This document shows positions 1 to 7,555 of a DNA stretch of 30,939 bases, in pieces. Numbering within the stretch: the stretch's first letter is position 1; the number at the start of each line of letters is the position of its first letter. Origin of the DNA: a bacterium (lineage in GTDB: Bacteria; UBP15; UBA6099; JAJRTR01); NCBI GenBank assembly GCA_024278215.1, contig JAJRTR010000070.1, forward strand, positions 1 through 30,939, written 5' to 3'. Position numbers and translations under genes: made by a program. Under the pieces are notes generated by a model. That model was not told the origin of the DNA. It searched no databases and worked only from the letters and a program-made list of their open reading frames with translations.

Positions 1-40
1 AGTGTGAGTACGATCACAGTGGAAACAATGAAAAACAGGT

Positions 41-88
41 GTGCCGTGCTCAAACCGTATTTGTTTGGGCACGAAAAAGCTGCCTGTT
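41..88 (+). repeat. Dispersed GTGC...GGGCAC repeat, copy 1 (partial)
   Basis: This begins GTGCCGTGCTCAAACCG and can fold, because GTGCTCAAAC pairs with GTTTGGGCAC (one G-T pair) around a 7-nt loop. The same block recurs at 29311-29380 and 30750-30819. The shared core is a CTCAAACCG segment, then GGGCAC, then a GCCTGTT-like tail. Here the 3' part after about position 88 no longer matches the other copies. It is non-coding, lying upstream of the first gene. Function unknown. Confidence 0.7.
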
Positions 89-204
89 TACATACGTTCC
101 CATGGTGGACCCCGTGAACGATGTATAATGTTGAAAGGCGGGAACGCATAAAATCATTATGTGTCATGCACAAAACTTTTTCTTTTGTGTATGAACAACC
201 TTGA

Positions 205-231
205 TACCCCTGCACGATTGCGGCGGGGTGC
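205..231 (+). repeat. CCCC/GGGG hairpin repeat, copy 1
   Basis: ACCCC at 206-210 pairs with GGGGT at 225-229 around a TGC-ACGATT-GCG interior, and GCTTCATTT follows. A related element, CCCCG / CGGGG followed by TTGATGAAAA, is at 29276-29295. In both places it lies near a GTGC...GGGCAC repeat and upstream of a gene. Here it falls inside the longest open frame (from 161), which argues that the gene starts downstream of it. Confidence 0.5.
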
Positions 232-247
232 TTCATTTAAACACAAT

Positions 248-2233
248 ATGAAAACAGAAATTGTCGGCATACAGGCATACAGGCACCTGGCGACGGTGAC
301 ACTCGACAACGGCTTCGAAATCGAATTGCCGTATCACTGCCATGCCGACGATCAGGCGTATTTCGCGGACAGCCTTGAGATCGACGGAACGACTGTAAAA
401 GCCGTTATAGGCGAATCCTCGATAACCGACTTTTTTGAAGTTGAGGGGAACCTGCTGTGCGTGACGCGCAGGTGGAATCTTACGGGCAACTTCGACGCCC
501 ACCTGCTGTTTTCCGTGATGGCGCAACTGGATGCCACAGCCTGGTCGGTTCCAGGAGTTGCTTATGCGTCTGGCGAAGCGGCGCGAAAGAAGTCGGCATC
601 GCTCGGTCCTGTGTCGGAGTGCAGATGTTCGATACCATGTTGTGCAGTAGTTGAGGGGAAGAGAGAGGGGGTCGCTGTTTTCACGGAACCGGCGAAATCG
701 GTGAATGATCTGGCTACGGTAGCGACACAGCTTTCAGATGATGCGGCGGAGATAACGATATCGACACCCGGAGCGACGGGCCGTCTCGGCGGCGCGAGTG
801 GAGTATGGCCCGTTGAAGGTCATATCTCATTCGAGAGAAAGTATTACATTTATACAGATGCAAACTACGGTGATTTCCTGAATAACGCTATACATGAGGC
901 GTGGCGCATATTATTTTTCCCGCCTGAATCCCGCTACGACTGGTCGGCGGCAGTCGCAGCAAAAGCATTGCATCTTGCCGAAGATTTCTTTATCGAACGA
1001 GGCGACGCAATCGGGTTTGTCGAGGAGATCGGACCTTCAGGATTCCCTCGCAGCACGATGCTTGCGACCGGAAAGGCCGGCGGCAATATCGAAGCTGCCC
1101 GCTCGCTTTACAGGATCGGCTGCGCTGTAGAAAACAAATGGCTTCGCAGGATTTCTCTCGATACGGCGGACTTCTTTCTTTCTGTGGACCGAGAGATGGA
1201 AGAACTGAGATTCGATTACCATCCGGCAACCCGAAAATGGATATTCGCCGGTGATGAGCGCAAACTATTGAGAGGAGCGGGAGAACTACTTCTTTCCATT
1301 ACCCGGCTGCACCGGGTCGCAACACCCGGCGACACGAATCCCAGGTGGCTCTATACGGCAAAAAAGATTGCCGACCGCCTTTTCGACAGGTGGCGCGTAT
1401 CTGCCGGCAGTGGCGATGCCCCGGACAATAATTCTAAAAGAAACGGAAAATCTTCGGACCAACTTCCTCTGTGCGAGGAAGCGTTTCCTGCTGCGGCGTT
1501 TGTCGAACTTTACAGGGAAACCGAACAGCAAGATTATCTCGAAGCGGCAGAGTGGCTTGGCGGACGGCTTGTGTTGCGGCTTCGCACGGCGGTGTCTCCT
1601 GTTCGCCAGGAAGAACTGCCCCTCAGCTCCACCACCGCCCATGCTTTTCTCAGGGCGTTTCTTCTTTTACACGAGGAGACCGATCGAGCGGAATACCTTG
1701 ATGCGGCGGTTAAAACAGCAGAATACATGAGGAGTCTGTGTTTCATTCACAAGGGAATCGTGCCCACCGGAAGCCGTCTCGCGAAAGCGGGTTTCAGTAC
1801 AGTCGGAGGCCTTGCCGTCGAACCCGGCTCGGACTGGCTGTCGCCGTGTGGCGCCGTCGCAGCGCCCGATCTGCTCAAGTTATGGAAACAGACAGGCGAC
1901 AGACTGTGGCGAGACATAGCAGTGTTGATCCTCGAATTCTCGAGCCGTCTTATACATCCGCCGGAAGATAGAAACGGCACTCCCCCCGCACGTGGCAGAC
2001 AGCCCGCGCGGTTCTATCATTGCCCGATTCGCGGGTCACGGCGTACATGGGGCACGGCCGCAGGTGTTTTTTCCTCAGTTCCTGCCGTCACACTTGGCGC
2101 GCTGCTCGACGTGCATGAATCTTTTCCCGAAATACTGGACCTCAGATTCGACGACATGGGGATCGCTCACACACGCGGCGATATTATCCCTCGCTCATTT
2201 CGCTATATCGGTTCTTTCATAAATTTCTTTTGA
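248..2233 (+). CDS. (alpha/alpha)6-barrel, six-hairpin glycosidase-like protein
   Basis: Predicted protein of about 661 residues from ATG 248. The open frame runs back to a GTG at 161, but that stretch holds a hairpin repeat and low-quality peptide, so I prefer 248 (MKTEIVGIQAYR). The first ~200 residues look beta-rich. From about residue 215 (HEAWRILFFPPESRYDW) onward there are repeated helical pairs with aromatic/acidic loops (EEAFPAAAFVELYRET, TTAHAFLRAFLLLHEETD, YLDAAVKTAEYM). This is the pattern of six-hairpin glycosidase or uronyl-epimerase-like toroids. No signal peptide is visible, so it is probably cytosolic. I cannot assign a family or substrate. The 3' end converges on the GT-C gene. 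Its carbohydrate role is inferred from the fold pattern and the polysaccharide-related neighbours. Confidence 0.6.
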   Translation: MKTEIVGIQAYRHLATVTLDNGFEIELPYHCHADDQAYFADSLEIDGTTVKAVIGESSITDFFEVEGNLLCVTRRWNLTGNFDAHLLFSVMAQLDATAWSVPGVAYASGEAARKKSASLGPVSECRCSIPCCAVVEGKREGVAVFTEPAKSVNDLATVATQLSDDAAEITISTPGATGRLGGASGVWPVEGHISFERKYYIYTDANYGDFLNNAIHEAWRILFFPPESRYDWSAAVAAKALHLAEDFFIERGDAIGFVEEIGPSGFPRSTMLATGKAGGNIEAARSLYRIGCAVENKWLRRISLDTADFFLSVDREMEELRFDYHPATRKWIFAGDERKLLRGAGELLLSITRLHRVATPGDTNPRWLYTAKKIADRLFDRWRVSAGSGDAPDNNSKRNGKSSDQLPLCEEAFPAAAFVELYRETEQQDYLEAAEWLGGRLVLRLRTAVSPVRQEELPLSSTTAHAFLRAFLLLHEETDRAEYLDAAVKTAEYMRSLCFIHKGIVPTGSRLAKAGFSTVGGLAVEPGSDWLSPCGAVAAPDLLKLWKQTGDRLWRDIAVLILEFSSRLIHPPEDRNGTPPARGRQPARFYHCPIRGSRRTWGTAAGVFSSVPAVTLGALLDVHESFPEILDLRFDDMGIAHTRGDIIPRSFRYIGSFINFF

Positions 2234-2283
2234 TCGCTGCGAAACTTATCTGATGGAACACAGAATGAAAATACCGGATTCTC

Positions 2284-2309
2284 CCGGATTTCTTTGTGGG
2301 AAAATCCGG
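2284..2309. terminator. Hairpin between convergent genes, possible terminator
   Basis: CCGGATTT at 2284-2291 and AAATCCGG at 2302-2309 form a perfect 8-bp stem with a 10-nt loop. It lies in the ~100-bp gap between two convergent stop codons, where a bidirectional terminator is expected. No clear T-tract follows on either strand, so intrinsic termination is uncertain. Confidence 0.4.
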
Positions 2310-2336
2310 CTTAGCGGTAGTATCGAATCGGTTATG

Positions 2337-3914
2337 TCATCGTTCCACAGGCTTCCTTATGCACAGGATTACTCCGCCACGTACTGCCGAAACGCGGAAG
2401 CCGTCCCTGACGAGTTGTGTCATAAAGTCGAAAAGAGGTTTTTGTTCCGCCGTTACCGCGGCGGCGTGTATCCCTTCGATATATTCGCCGACAACTTCCG
2501 GAATAAGTGATGTCTCCAATACAAGAACATCCGGCTTCGTTTCGTTGAGATCAGCCATGAAGTTTTCGATTGCCCCGGTTGAATAACCCGGTGTAAAAAG
2601 CGGAATAAGGGAAGGATACCTGGTTGCGGATTCGCGACGTGAAAGAAAGTATGTCGCGGCCGACTTGCTCCACACGAGAAAACGCCTGTCGTCTTTGACC
2701 CTGATCCGCACGAGCTTCGTGAGCAGTTCCGCTCTTTGTGGATTGAGTTCGTCTGTGACTGCCCTGGCGCGGGGCATCGGCTGCCGTGCGCAATATGCTG
2801 AGAAAACAAGAAAGCTGAGGAAAAACAATATTGTAAGCACCGCTTCGCCCAGGTCTTCAGCCCGATGCACAACGGACACACGCGCGTTTGCAGACCAGAC
2901 GACAATAAGCGGAACCATTATGAAAAGCAGGTCTGTCGCGCCGCCGAATCCCGAGATAATCGTAATCACGATTTCAACAACTGCCCACACAGCCGCTCCT
3001 TTCCTCAATCGTCTCAGACTATCCGGAATATTATTATCTGCTCCACCGGGAGCAGCGCGAAAAAGGAAATATCCGGCCACAGGTGCAAAGAAGGCAAGTG
3101 CGGCGAGTATCACCGGCAAATCCTTTACCGATGCAATTGCAAAAAATCCTGAATCCCTTAATACGGCAATATTATATTGAGTAAAAGATTCATTAAAGGC
3201 ATTCGTTAAACCCGACACGGCGAGTGTCAGCAGAAACATAATCGGTACTATAAAAAAACCAGTTGCGAATGCGCCGCGATATTTTCGCAGTATGATCAAT
3301 CCGGGCAGGATCAGCGCTGCTTCACGTGGAGAAAAAAGTATGGCCGACCCGCCGGCGAGCCCGGCAAGGAATGCGGTAGTTATGTCAATGGTGCGTTGAG
3401 CGCGAACGATCAGGAAAACAAAAATGGATATAGCCGGCAGCGCCCACTCCGCCGCTCCGTTCGCACCGCTGATGTATGACAGCGCGACCCCGGCGGCGGC
3501 GAGCCATAGGCCGGCAATGCGTGATATTCCCCACGTTGCACCGGCCTCCAGCATCGCAAAATACAGAATTGTTCCTCCAGCCGCCATGGATAGAATCTCG
3601 AACACCAGCACAGACTTGATTGAATACGCAGCTGCCAGCGCTGCCGCGTTGCACAACAATGTACCCGGCATCATGTTATACCATACGTCGACATAAGGGA
3701 TGTCGCCCGCAAGAAACCTTTCGGCTGCGTATAAAGATATCGAAGACTGCGGATGCACTGTGATAAGCAGGTCGGTCCAGCGCATAAATATGCCGAGCGT
3801 CATACATGCGCCGAGAATAAGTGATATTCGCTGTGTGGATGTCAGGGCCGGTCTGTTCAAAATGCGTTTTCTCCGGAACGTCTTTATTCTATAAATACCG
3901 TCTTTTATTGCCAT
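2337..3914 (-). CDS. GT-C fold membrane glycosyltransferase-like protein (PMT/ArnT type)
   Basis: A 525-residue polytopic membrane protein with about ten hydrophobic segments. After the first membrane segment it carries an extracytoplasmic loop, AAERFLAGDIPYVDVWYNMMPG, which matches the usual 'G..PY.D....PG' first loop of GT-C (glycosyltransferase family 39-like) enzymes. These use polyprenyl-phosphate sugars on the outer face of the inner membrane. The C-terminal ~150 residues are soluble and probably periplasmic. Acceptor and sugar cannot be told. The start ATG at 3912-3914 has no good ribosome-binding site. An IS remnant ends 13 bp upstream, so the native promoter was probably displaced, and the true start could be internal. 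Confidence 0.7.
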   Translation of the reverse strand: MAIKDGIYRIKTFRRKRILNRPALTSTQRISLILGACMTLGIFMRWTDLLITVHPQSSISLYAAERFLAGDIPYVDVWYNMMPGTLLCNAAALAAAYSIKSVLVFEILSMAAGGTILYFAMLEAGATWGISRIAGLWLAAAGVALSYISGANGAAEWALPAISIFVFLIVRAQRTIDITTAFLAGLAGGSAILFSPREAALILPGLIILRKYRGAFATGFFIVPIMFLLTLAVSGLTNAFNESFTQYNIAVLRDSGFFAIASVKDLPVILAALAFFAPVAGYFLFRAAPGGADNNIPDSLRRLRKGAAVWAVVEIVITIISGFGGATDLLFIMVPLIVVWSANARVSVVHRAEDLGEAVLTILFFLSFLVFSAYCARQPMPRARAVTDELNPQRAELLTKLVRIRVKDDRRFLVWSKSAATYFLSRRESATRYPSLIPLFTPGYSTGAIENFMADLNETKPDVLVLETSLIPEVVGEYIEGIHAAAVTAEQKPLFDFMTQLVRDGFRVSAVRGGVILCIRKPVER

Positions 3915-3949
3915 ATTATGTACTTATCTGGACAGTACCACGTTTTTCA

Positions 3950-4222
3950 TCAAGCTGCAAGGCGAAAGTCAGGTAATCTATCAGGGTCGGCGTTTTCGAG
4001 GATGAATAACGCGAGGTCGGCCTGATTCTACACGGTAAAGAGAAATTCGGGAAGTGAATGCCTCAGGGCGATGGAGACGACGAGTTCCGAGGGAGCCAGG
4101 CAGGGACGCAAGGTGCGAAGCAGGCTTCTGGATTTGCGCCAGACCTCTTTGCGGTGGTTCAGACCAGGATGAATAAGGAATCCCTGCGCGATGCAGTCGA
4201 GTTGTGCCCATACGTGGTATGC
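3950..4222 (-). pseudogene. Transposase C-terminal fragment (broken)
   Basis: Reading the minus strand from 4222 gives about 90 codons that look like the C-terminus of an IS transposase: AYHVWAQLDCIAQGFL, then LLRTLRPCLAPSELVV and IALRHSLPEFL. A TAG stop follows, then NQADLALFILENADPDRL and a TGA-TGA end at 3947-3952. The 'WAQL..IAQG.L ... SWLRT.RPG..PSE.VV..ALR..LPEFL' pattern is one I associate with transposase tails, from memory rather than a search. It has no start codon, no catalytic core and one in-frame stop, so it cannot encode an active enzyme. Confidence 0.6.
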
Positions 4223-4264
4223 TCATATTTTGCGGCACAGATATTGGTTTCCGCGCAGCCTCCC

Positions 4265-4293
4265 TTGACAGTTCTATCCGATAGCACTATTAT
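4265..4293 (+). promoter_or_regulatory. Near-consensus sigma-70 promoter for the DUF6788-like gene
   Basis: TTGACA (4265-4270, perfect -35), 17 bp, then TATTAT (4288-4293, 5 of 6). The expected start of transcription is near 4300. This falls in a run of four pentamers, TATGC TATGC TATGG TATGG (4291-4310). The leader would be about 60 nt. Confidence 0.7.
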
Positions 4294-4362
4294 GCTATGC
4301 TATGGTATGGTATTATATTGTAGATATGATGTATAATACAGGGGGGAGGCGAATAAATATTT

Positions 4363-4707
4363 ATGAAAAAGCAGATTCGGACACTGGAAAAAAGAATTGA
4401 AACCGTTAAGAATAAACTGGTTGTTCTCGGTGACATGCGCCCCGGCAGCCTGTCAAAACAATACAACGTATGCGGCAACCCCGCCTGCCGCTGCAAAGCC
4501 CCCGACAACCCTAAGAAACACGGTCCCTACCACCAACTCAGCTACACTCACAAGGGGCGCAGCAAATCCGAATTTGTAAAGAAAGAAGATCTGGCAGAAG
4601 TGAAAAAACAAATAAAAAACTATCAGCAGTTCAAAAAACTTACCGGCGAATGGGTCGACCTGTCCATCGAACTCGCCAAGCTTCGCAAACTAAAAAAAAA
4701 GGGGTAA
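4363..4707 (+). CDS. DUF6788-like small protein of the IS remnant
   Basis: 114 residues, very basic and mostly helical. An N-terminal helix (about 1-25) is followed by the knuckle YNVCGNPACRCK with three cysteines (residues ~39-45). Then comes GPYHQLSYTHKGRSKSEFV, a beta-hairpin-like segment, and a lysine-rich helical tail ending LRKLKKKG. This matches my memory of the DUF6788 family, small Cys-containing proteins often found beside transposases. Here it lies inside an inverted-repeat-bounded IS remnant and is divergent from the transposase fragment. A purine-rich GGGGGGAGG lies 14 nt before the ATG. Its role in transposition (nucleic-acid binding or regulation) is inference. Confidence 0.75.
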   Translation: MKKQIRTLEKRIETVKNKLVVLGDMRPGSLSKQYNVCGNPACRCKAPDNPKKHGPYHQLSYTHKGRSKSEFVKKEDLAEVKKQIKNYQQFKKLTGEWVDLSIELAKLRKLKKKG

Positions 4708-4857
4708 CGTATTATCCATAACCTGGTATTGTCCAGTACTGATCATGTGCGTTTTTGAAACATGCGCAGAATTTCCCGGGAACACGATCCGGAATTAAAG
4801 GACAAATACCAGTCTTGTCCCCGAAATTCTTACAAAGTATCTGAATTCGCATAATTT

Positions 4858-5037
4858 CGAGCCAATTGCAAAATTATGTTCGTAGCGAGGTCGAGCAAAA
4901 TCGTTCAGAGCAAGACGGAGGTGTAAAATCCTCACAGGCGTACTTGTAAGGTATGTCGAGGACGATTTTATGCCGTCAACGCAGCTATGGACATTAGCAG
5001 CCGACCGTAGCAGAATCAGAATTTTGCAATTGGCTCG
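4858..5037. repeat. ~180-bp palindromic MITE-like repeat, copy 1
   Basis: The ends are CGAGCCAATTGCAAAATT and its near complement AATTTTGCAATTGGCTCG. The whole unit is an imperfect palindrome that could fold into one long hairpin, with its tip at the CGTACTTGTAAGGTATG segment. A second copy with ~75 % similarity by eye is at 25080-25261. It encodes no conserved peptide: the frames open in the two copies differ. It looks like a non-autonomous palindromic element. Length, terminal inverted repeats and copy number fit a MITE, but no target duplication is certain. Confidence 0.75.
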
Positions 5038-5058
5038 TTCAGTTATGTATTCATGCAA

Positions 5059-5089
5059 TTAACCTGCATTGGTGAAATATGCGGGTTAA
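5059..5089. repeat. TTTCACCA-loop hairpin repeat, copy A
   Basis: TTAACCTGCAT, loop TGGTGAAAT, ATGCGGGTTAA: an 11-bp stem with one G-T pair. It lies between the palindromic repeat and the ABC ATPase gene. The loop and stem recur at 10882-10903, 12319-12341, 25471-25505 and 29177-29203, in either orientation. Confidence 0.7.
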
Positions 5090-5135
5090 GAACACCGGCT
5101 GCTTACAATAAACATTCGAACAGGAGAAAACAGTA

Positions 5136-6665
5136 ATGGCGGAAGTGCATATCGAAATGGTCGGCATCGTGAAGGAATTTCCGGGTGTGCGTGCGCTGGA
5201 TGATGTTACATTTACAGTTCGCAGGGGCGAGGTGCACGCGCTGGTGGGCGAAAACGGCGCGGGGAAATCGACTCTGATAAAAATACTCAGCGGACTCTAT
5301 CCATACGGTACTTACGAAGGTGATCTTTTTGTAAGAGGAGAGAAATGCAGATTCAGTAATGTGCGCGATGCAGAACGTGCCGGTGTAGGTGTGATATACC
5401 AGGAATTGTCGTTGATTAAAGAGATGTCGATCGGTGAAAATATTTTCATCGGGCGCGAGCCGGTGAAATACGGCGTGATCAACTGGGATATTGTATATTC
5501 ACGCACAAAACAACTTCTCGATTCTATCGGACTCGATATCAACGTACGCACACTGATAAAATATCTGGGCACCGGAAAACAACAACTTGTCGAAATTGCA
5601 AAAGCGCTCAGCATGGATGCCGAAATTCTCATTCTCGATGAGCCTACTGCCGCACTGACCGAAAATGAAGTGGCCGTGCTGATGAAAATAATAAGAGGCC
5701 TTAAGGCGCGCGGCGTATCCTGCATATATATATCCCACAAACTGGGCGAAGTGTTCGAGATAGCAGACAGGATAACGGTTCTGAGGGACGGAAAAACAAT
5801 AAATTCATATAACAAAGACAAAGTAGATCAGTACGGGATTATCACAGATATGGTGGGACGCGAACTCGAAGACATGTATCCGAAAGAGACGGCAGCGCAG
5901 GGCGATGTGATCTTCAGGATCGAAAACATGACGGCGTATGACCCGGAAATAGCAGGCCGGAAGGTTGTCGACAATGTAAGTTTCGAGGTGCGAAAAGGAG
6001 AAGTGCTGGGAATGTCGGGGCTGATGGGCGCGGGCCGCACGGATATGCTGAACAGCATTTTCGGTGCTCACACCGGCAGGGTGGAAGGAAAGATTTTCAT
6101 CGACGGCAGGGAAGAGAAAATAAGATCGCCCTCCGAAGCTATCAAAAAAGGGTTAAGCCTTGTCACAGAGGACCGCAAGCGCTACGGACTCGTTCTTTCA
6201 TCGACAGTCGCGACAAATATTACAATGGCCGGACTCGACAAAGCAATCAGTTTGCTCTCAATAATCGACCCTAATCTCGAGCAGAAAATATGCAGCGAAC
6301 AGGTGGAAAGCCTCAGGATAAAGACATCGAGTATCGAGACGATAGTGAATAACCTGAGCGGAGGCAACCAGCAGAAGGTAGTGCTTGCGAAATGCCTGCT
6401 CACCGAGCCGCGTGTGCTGTTTCTCGACGAACCGACGCGCGGCATAGACGTCGGTGCGAAAACGGAAATATATAAAATAATCAACATGCTTACAGCACGT
6501 GGCGTAGCTGTAGTGATGGTGTCGTCGGAACTGCCGGAAGTGCTCGGCATGAGCGACAGGGTGCTCGTGATGCGCGAAGGAAAAGTCGCCGGCGAACTGT
6601 CGCGGCAGGCTGCGACACAGGAAAGCGTCATGGCGCTTGCCACAGGCGCGACGGCGAATGTCTGA
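5136..6665 (+). CDS. Sugar ABC transporter ATP-binding protein, two NBDs (XylG/MglA/RbsA type)
   Basis: 509 residues, the normal length for the carbohydrate-uptake CUT2 ATPases with two fused nucleotide-binding domains. NBD1 has Walker A GENGAGKS (38-45) and Walker B LILDEPT (D168, E169), but its signature is YLGTGKQQ rather than LS.GQQ. NBD2 has the family-typical degenerate Walker A (GLMGAGRTD), an intact LSGGNQQ signature (407-413) and FLDEPTRGID (D431, E432). The loop GLYPYGTYEGD favours the XylG branch. AGGAG lies 9 nt before the ATG. No permease or sugar-binding protein gene adjoins it, which is unusual because these are normally in one operon. The substrate is unknown; xylose is only a guess. 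Confidence 0.9.
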   Translation: MAEVHIEMVGIVKEFPGVRALDDVTFTVRRGEVHALVGENGAGKSTLIKILSGLYPYGTYEGDLFVRGEKCRFSNVRDAERAGVGVIYQELSLIKEMSIGENIFIGREPVKYGVINWDIVYSRTKQLLDSIGLDINVRTLIKYLGTGKQQLVEIAKALSMDAEILILDEPTAALTENEVAVLMKIIRGLKARGVSCIYISHKLGEVFEIADRITVLRDGKTINSYNKDKVDQYGIITDMVGRELEDMYPKETAAQGDVIFRIENMTAYDPEIAGRKVVDNVSFEVRKGEVLGMSGLMGAGRTDMLNSIFGAHTGRVEGKIFIDGREEKIRSPSEAIKKGLSLVTEDRKRYGLVLSSTVATNITMAGLDKAISLLSIIDPNLEQKICSEQVESLRIKTSSIETIVNNLSGGNQQKVVLAKCLLTEPRVLFLDEPTRGIDVGAKTEIYKIINMLTARGVAVVMVSSELPEVLGMSDRVLVMREGKVAGELSRQAATQESVMALATGATANV

Positions 6666-6693
6666 ACGAAAAAGTGTTTTCTCAAATTGATGC

Positions 6694-6722
6694 TTGCAGG
6701 GCGTGTAGATTTTTGTTATGAT
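6694..6722 (+). promoter_or_regulatory. Sigma-70 promoter for the HTH-nadD-rsfS operon
   Basis: TTGCAG (6694-6699), 17 bp, TATGAT (6717-6722). Transcription would start near 6729. The first in-frame codon of the next open frame (GTG 6728) would then be at the 5' end of the mRNA, which supports the downstream start at 6806. The five genes 6806-10724 are all on this strand with short gaps, so they may be one transcript. Confidence 0.65.
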
Positions 6723-6805
6723 GCTATGTGATCTACTCCCGGACGGATTGCCCTGTTCGATATAGCATTGTGCATATTGGGATGTCGCGGGAACGGAGCC
6801 CTGAA

Positions 6806-7522
6806 ATGCCGGAAAAGTCATATCCCGATGGGGATTTGCTCGACATAAAACAATCTGCCGCTTTTCTTGATGTAAGCACAAAAACGATACGGCGCTACAT
6901 TAAGGCTGGAAAACTCAGTGCGAGAAAAGTGCGCAATGTCTGGTTTGTACCAATATCTGAGGTCGAGACTCTTAAGAACAGCGAAGCGGGAATAGAACCG
7001 GTACAGTCGCCTGACGATCAGACGACAGAGGAACAGAATTATATTGTACCTGATTTTATCAGGCGGATCGATTCGAATCTTGTCGATATAAAGCAACAAA
7101 TATCAGAATTGGACCGGAGGCTGTATCTCTTTTCGCAGGAACGGGAGTCGGGCCGCTTCGCAAACGAAGACGGCATTTCCGATCTCGAGGCGAGAAACGA
7201 ACAGCTCATTCAGGACAACGACCGGCTTGATGAACAGATAAACGAACTGAGGGAAGAACTCGAACGGGCACGCAAGAACGGGCCGAAAGACACACAGGTA
7301 CTTAAACAGAAATCTGAAGAAAACGAGGCGCTGAAGGCGACGATTGCGTCGAACCAGAGAGGGCTTTCAATACTCAGGGACGAAGTCAGGCAGTACCAGA
7401 ATAAAATGCGGGAGAAGGAAAAGATTATCGAGAAATTGAGGGCAAGAATCGCATCTCTCGAAAAGGAACTCGCCGACCGCAAGAGCGCAAGGAAGCCGAC
7501 GCTCTGGGGCAGCCGCAGATAG
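6806..7522 (+). CDS. Helix-turn-helix plus coiled-coil protein 1 (RacA-like architecture)
   Basis: 238 residues from ATG 6806, chosen because GGAG (6795-6798) is 7 nt upstream. ATG 6782 and GTG 6728 are in frame but lack this. Residues ~10-57 form an excisionase/MerR-type winged helix: LLDIKQSAAFLDVSTKTIRR then YIKAGKLSARKVRNVWFVP. After a linker (PDDQTTEEQNYIVPDFIRRI) comes a long charged coiled coil with heptads to about residue 225. The tail is short and basic (KPTLWGSRR). There is no effector-binding or membrane domain. DNA-binding domain plus coiled coil resembles RacA-type chromosome-tethering proteins, but I see no sequence match that proves it. The next gene has the same architecture. 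Confidence 0.75.
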   Translation: MPEKSYPDGDLLDIKQSAAFLDVSTKTIRRYIKAGKLSARKVRNVWFVPISEVETLKNSEAGIEPVQSPDDQTTEEQNYIVPDFIRRIDSNLVDIKQQISELDRRLYLFSQERESGRFANEDGISDLEARNEQLIQDNDRLDEQINELREELERARKNGPKDTQVLKQKSEENEALKATIASNQRGLSILRDEVRQYQNKMREKEKIIEKLRARIASLEKELADRKSARKPTLWGSRR

Positions 7523-7555
7523 CGGCGGGAACACTTCAAATACAGGGAACGCTGA

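Larger units (their letters stand above)
3928..4735. mobile_element. Decayed insertion sequence with DUF6788-like cargo
   Basis: An 808-bp segment bounded by inverted repeats. The left end CTGGACAGTACCACGTT (3928-3944) matches the reverse complement of the right end, CTGGACAATACCAGGTT (4719-4735), at 15 of 17 positions. Inside are a leftward transposase C-terminal fragment with a stop codon and a rightward small gene (DUF6788-like) with its own promoter, so the two were divergent. The middle of the transposase appears deleted near 4223-4264. No clear target duplication is visible (TACT occurs near both ends but is not flush). The element sits immediately upstream of the GT-C gene. Confidence 0.65.

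Noticed and set aside
121-130. TATAAT at 124-129 as promoter of the first gene
   Set aside because: No recognisable -35 at 16-18 bp and no extended -10. Possible, but too weak to list.
3981-4238. 85-codon minus-strand ORF in the IS remnant
   Set aside because: Its peptide is low-complexity Arg/Ser/Pro. The adjacent frame, despite one stop, gives the transposase-like sequence.
4800-4820. GGACAA...TTGTCC stem upstream of repeat copy 1
   Set aside because: A 6-bp stem without T-tract or recurrence in the window; likely chance.
4795-5058. Minus-strand 87-codon frame over repeat copy 1 (and 24967-25263 over copy 2)
   Set aside because: The two copies translate to unrelated peptides in different frames, with differences not sparing codon positions. 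The repeat is not protein-coding.
5312-5821. Long minus-strand frames opposite the ABC ATPase, guaA and the symporter-kinase
   Set aside because: These are shadows of well-supported genes with no family features or ribosome-binding sites.
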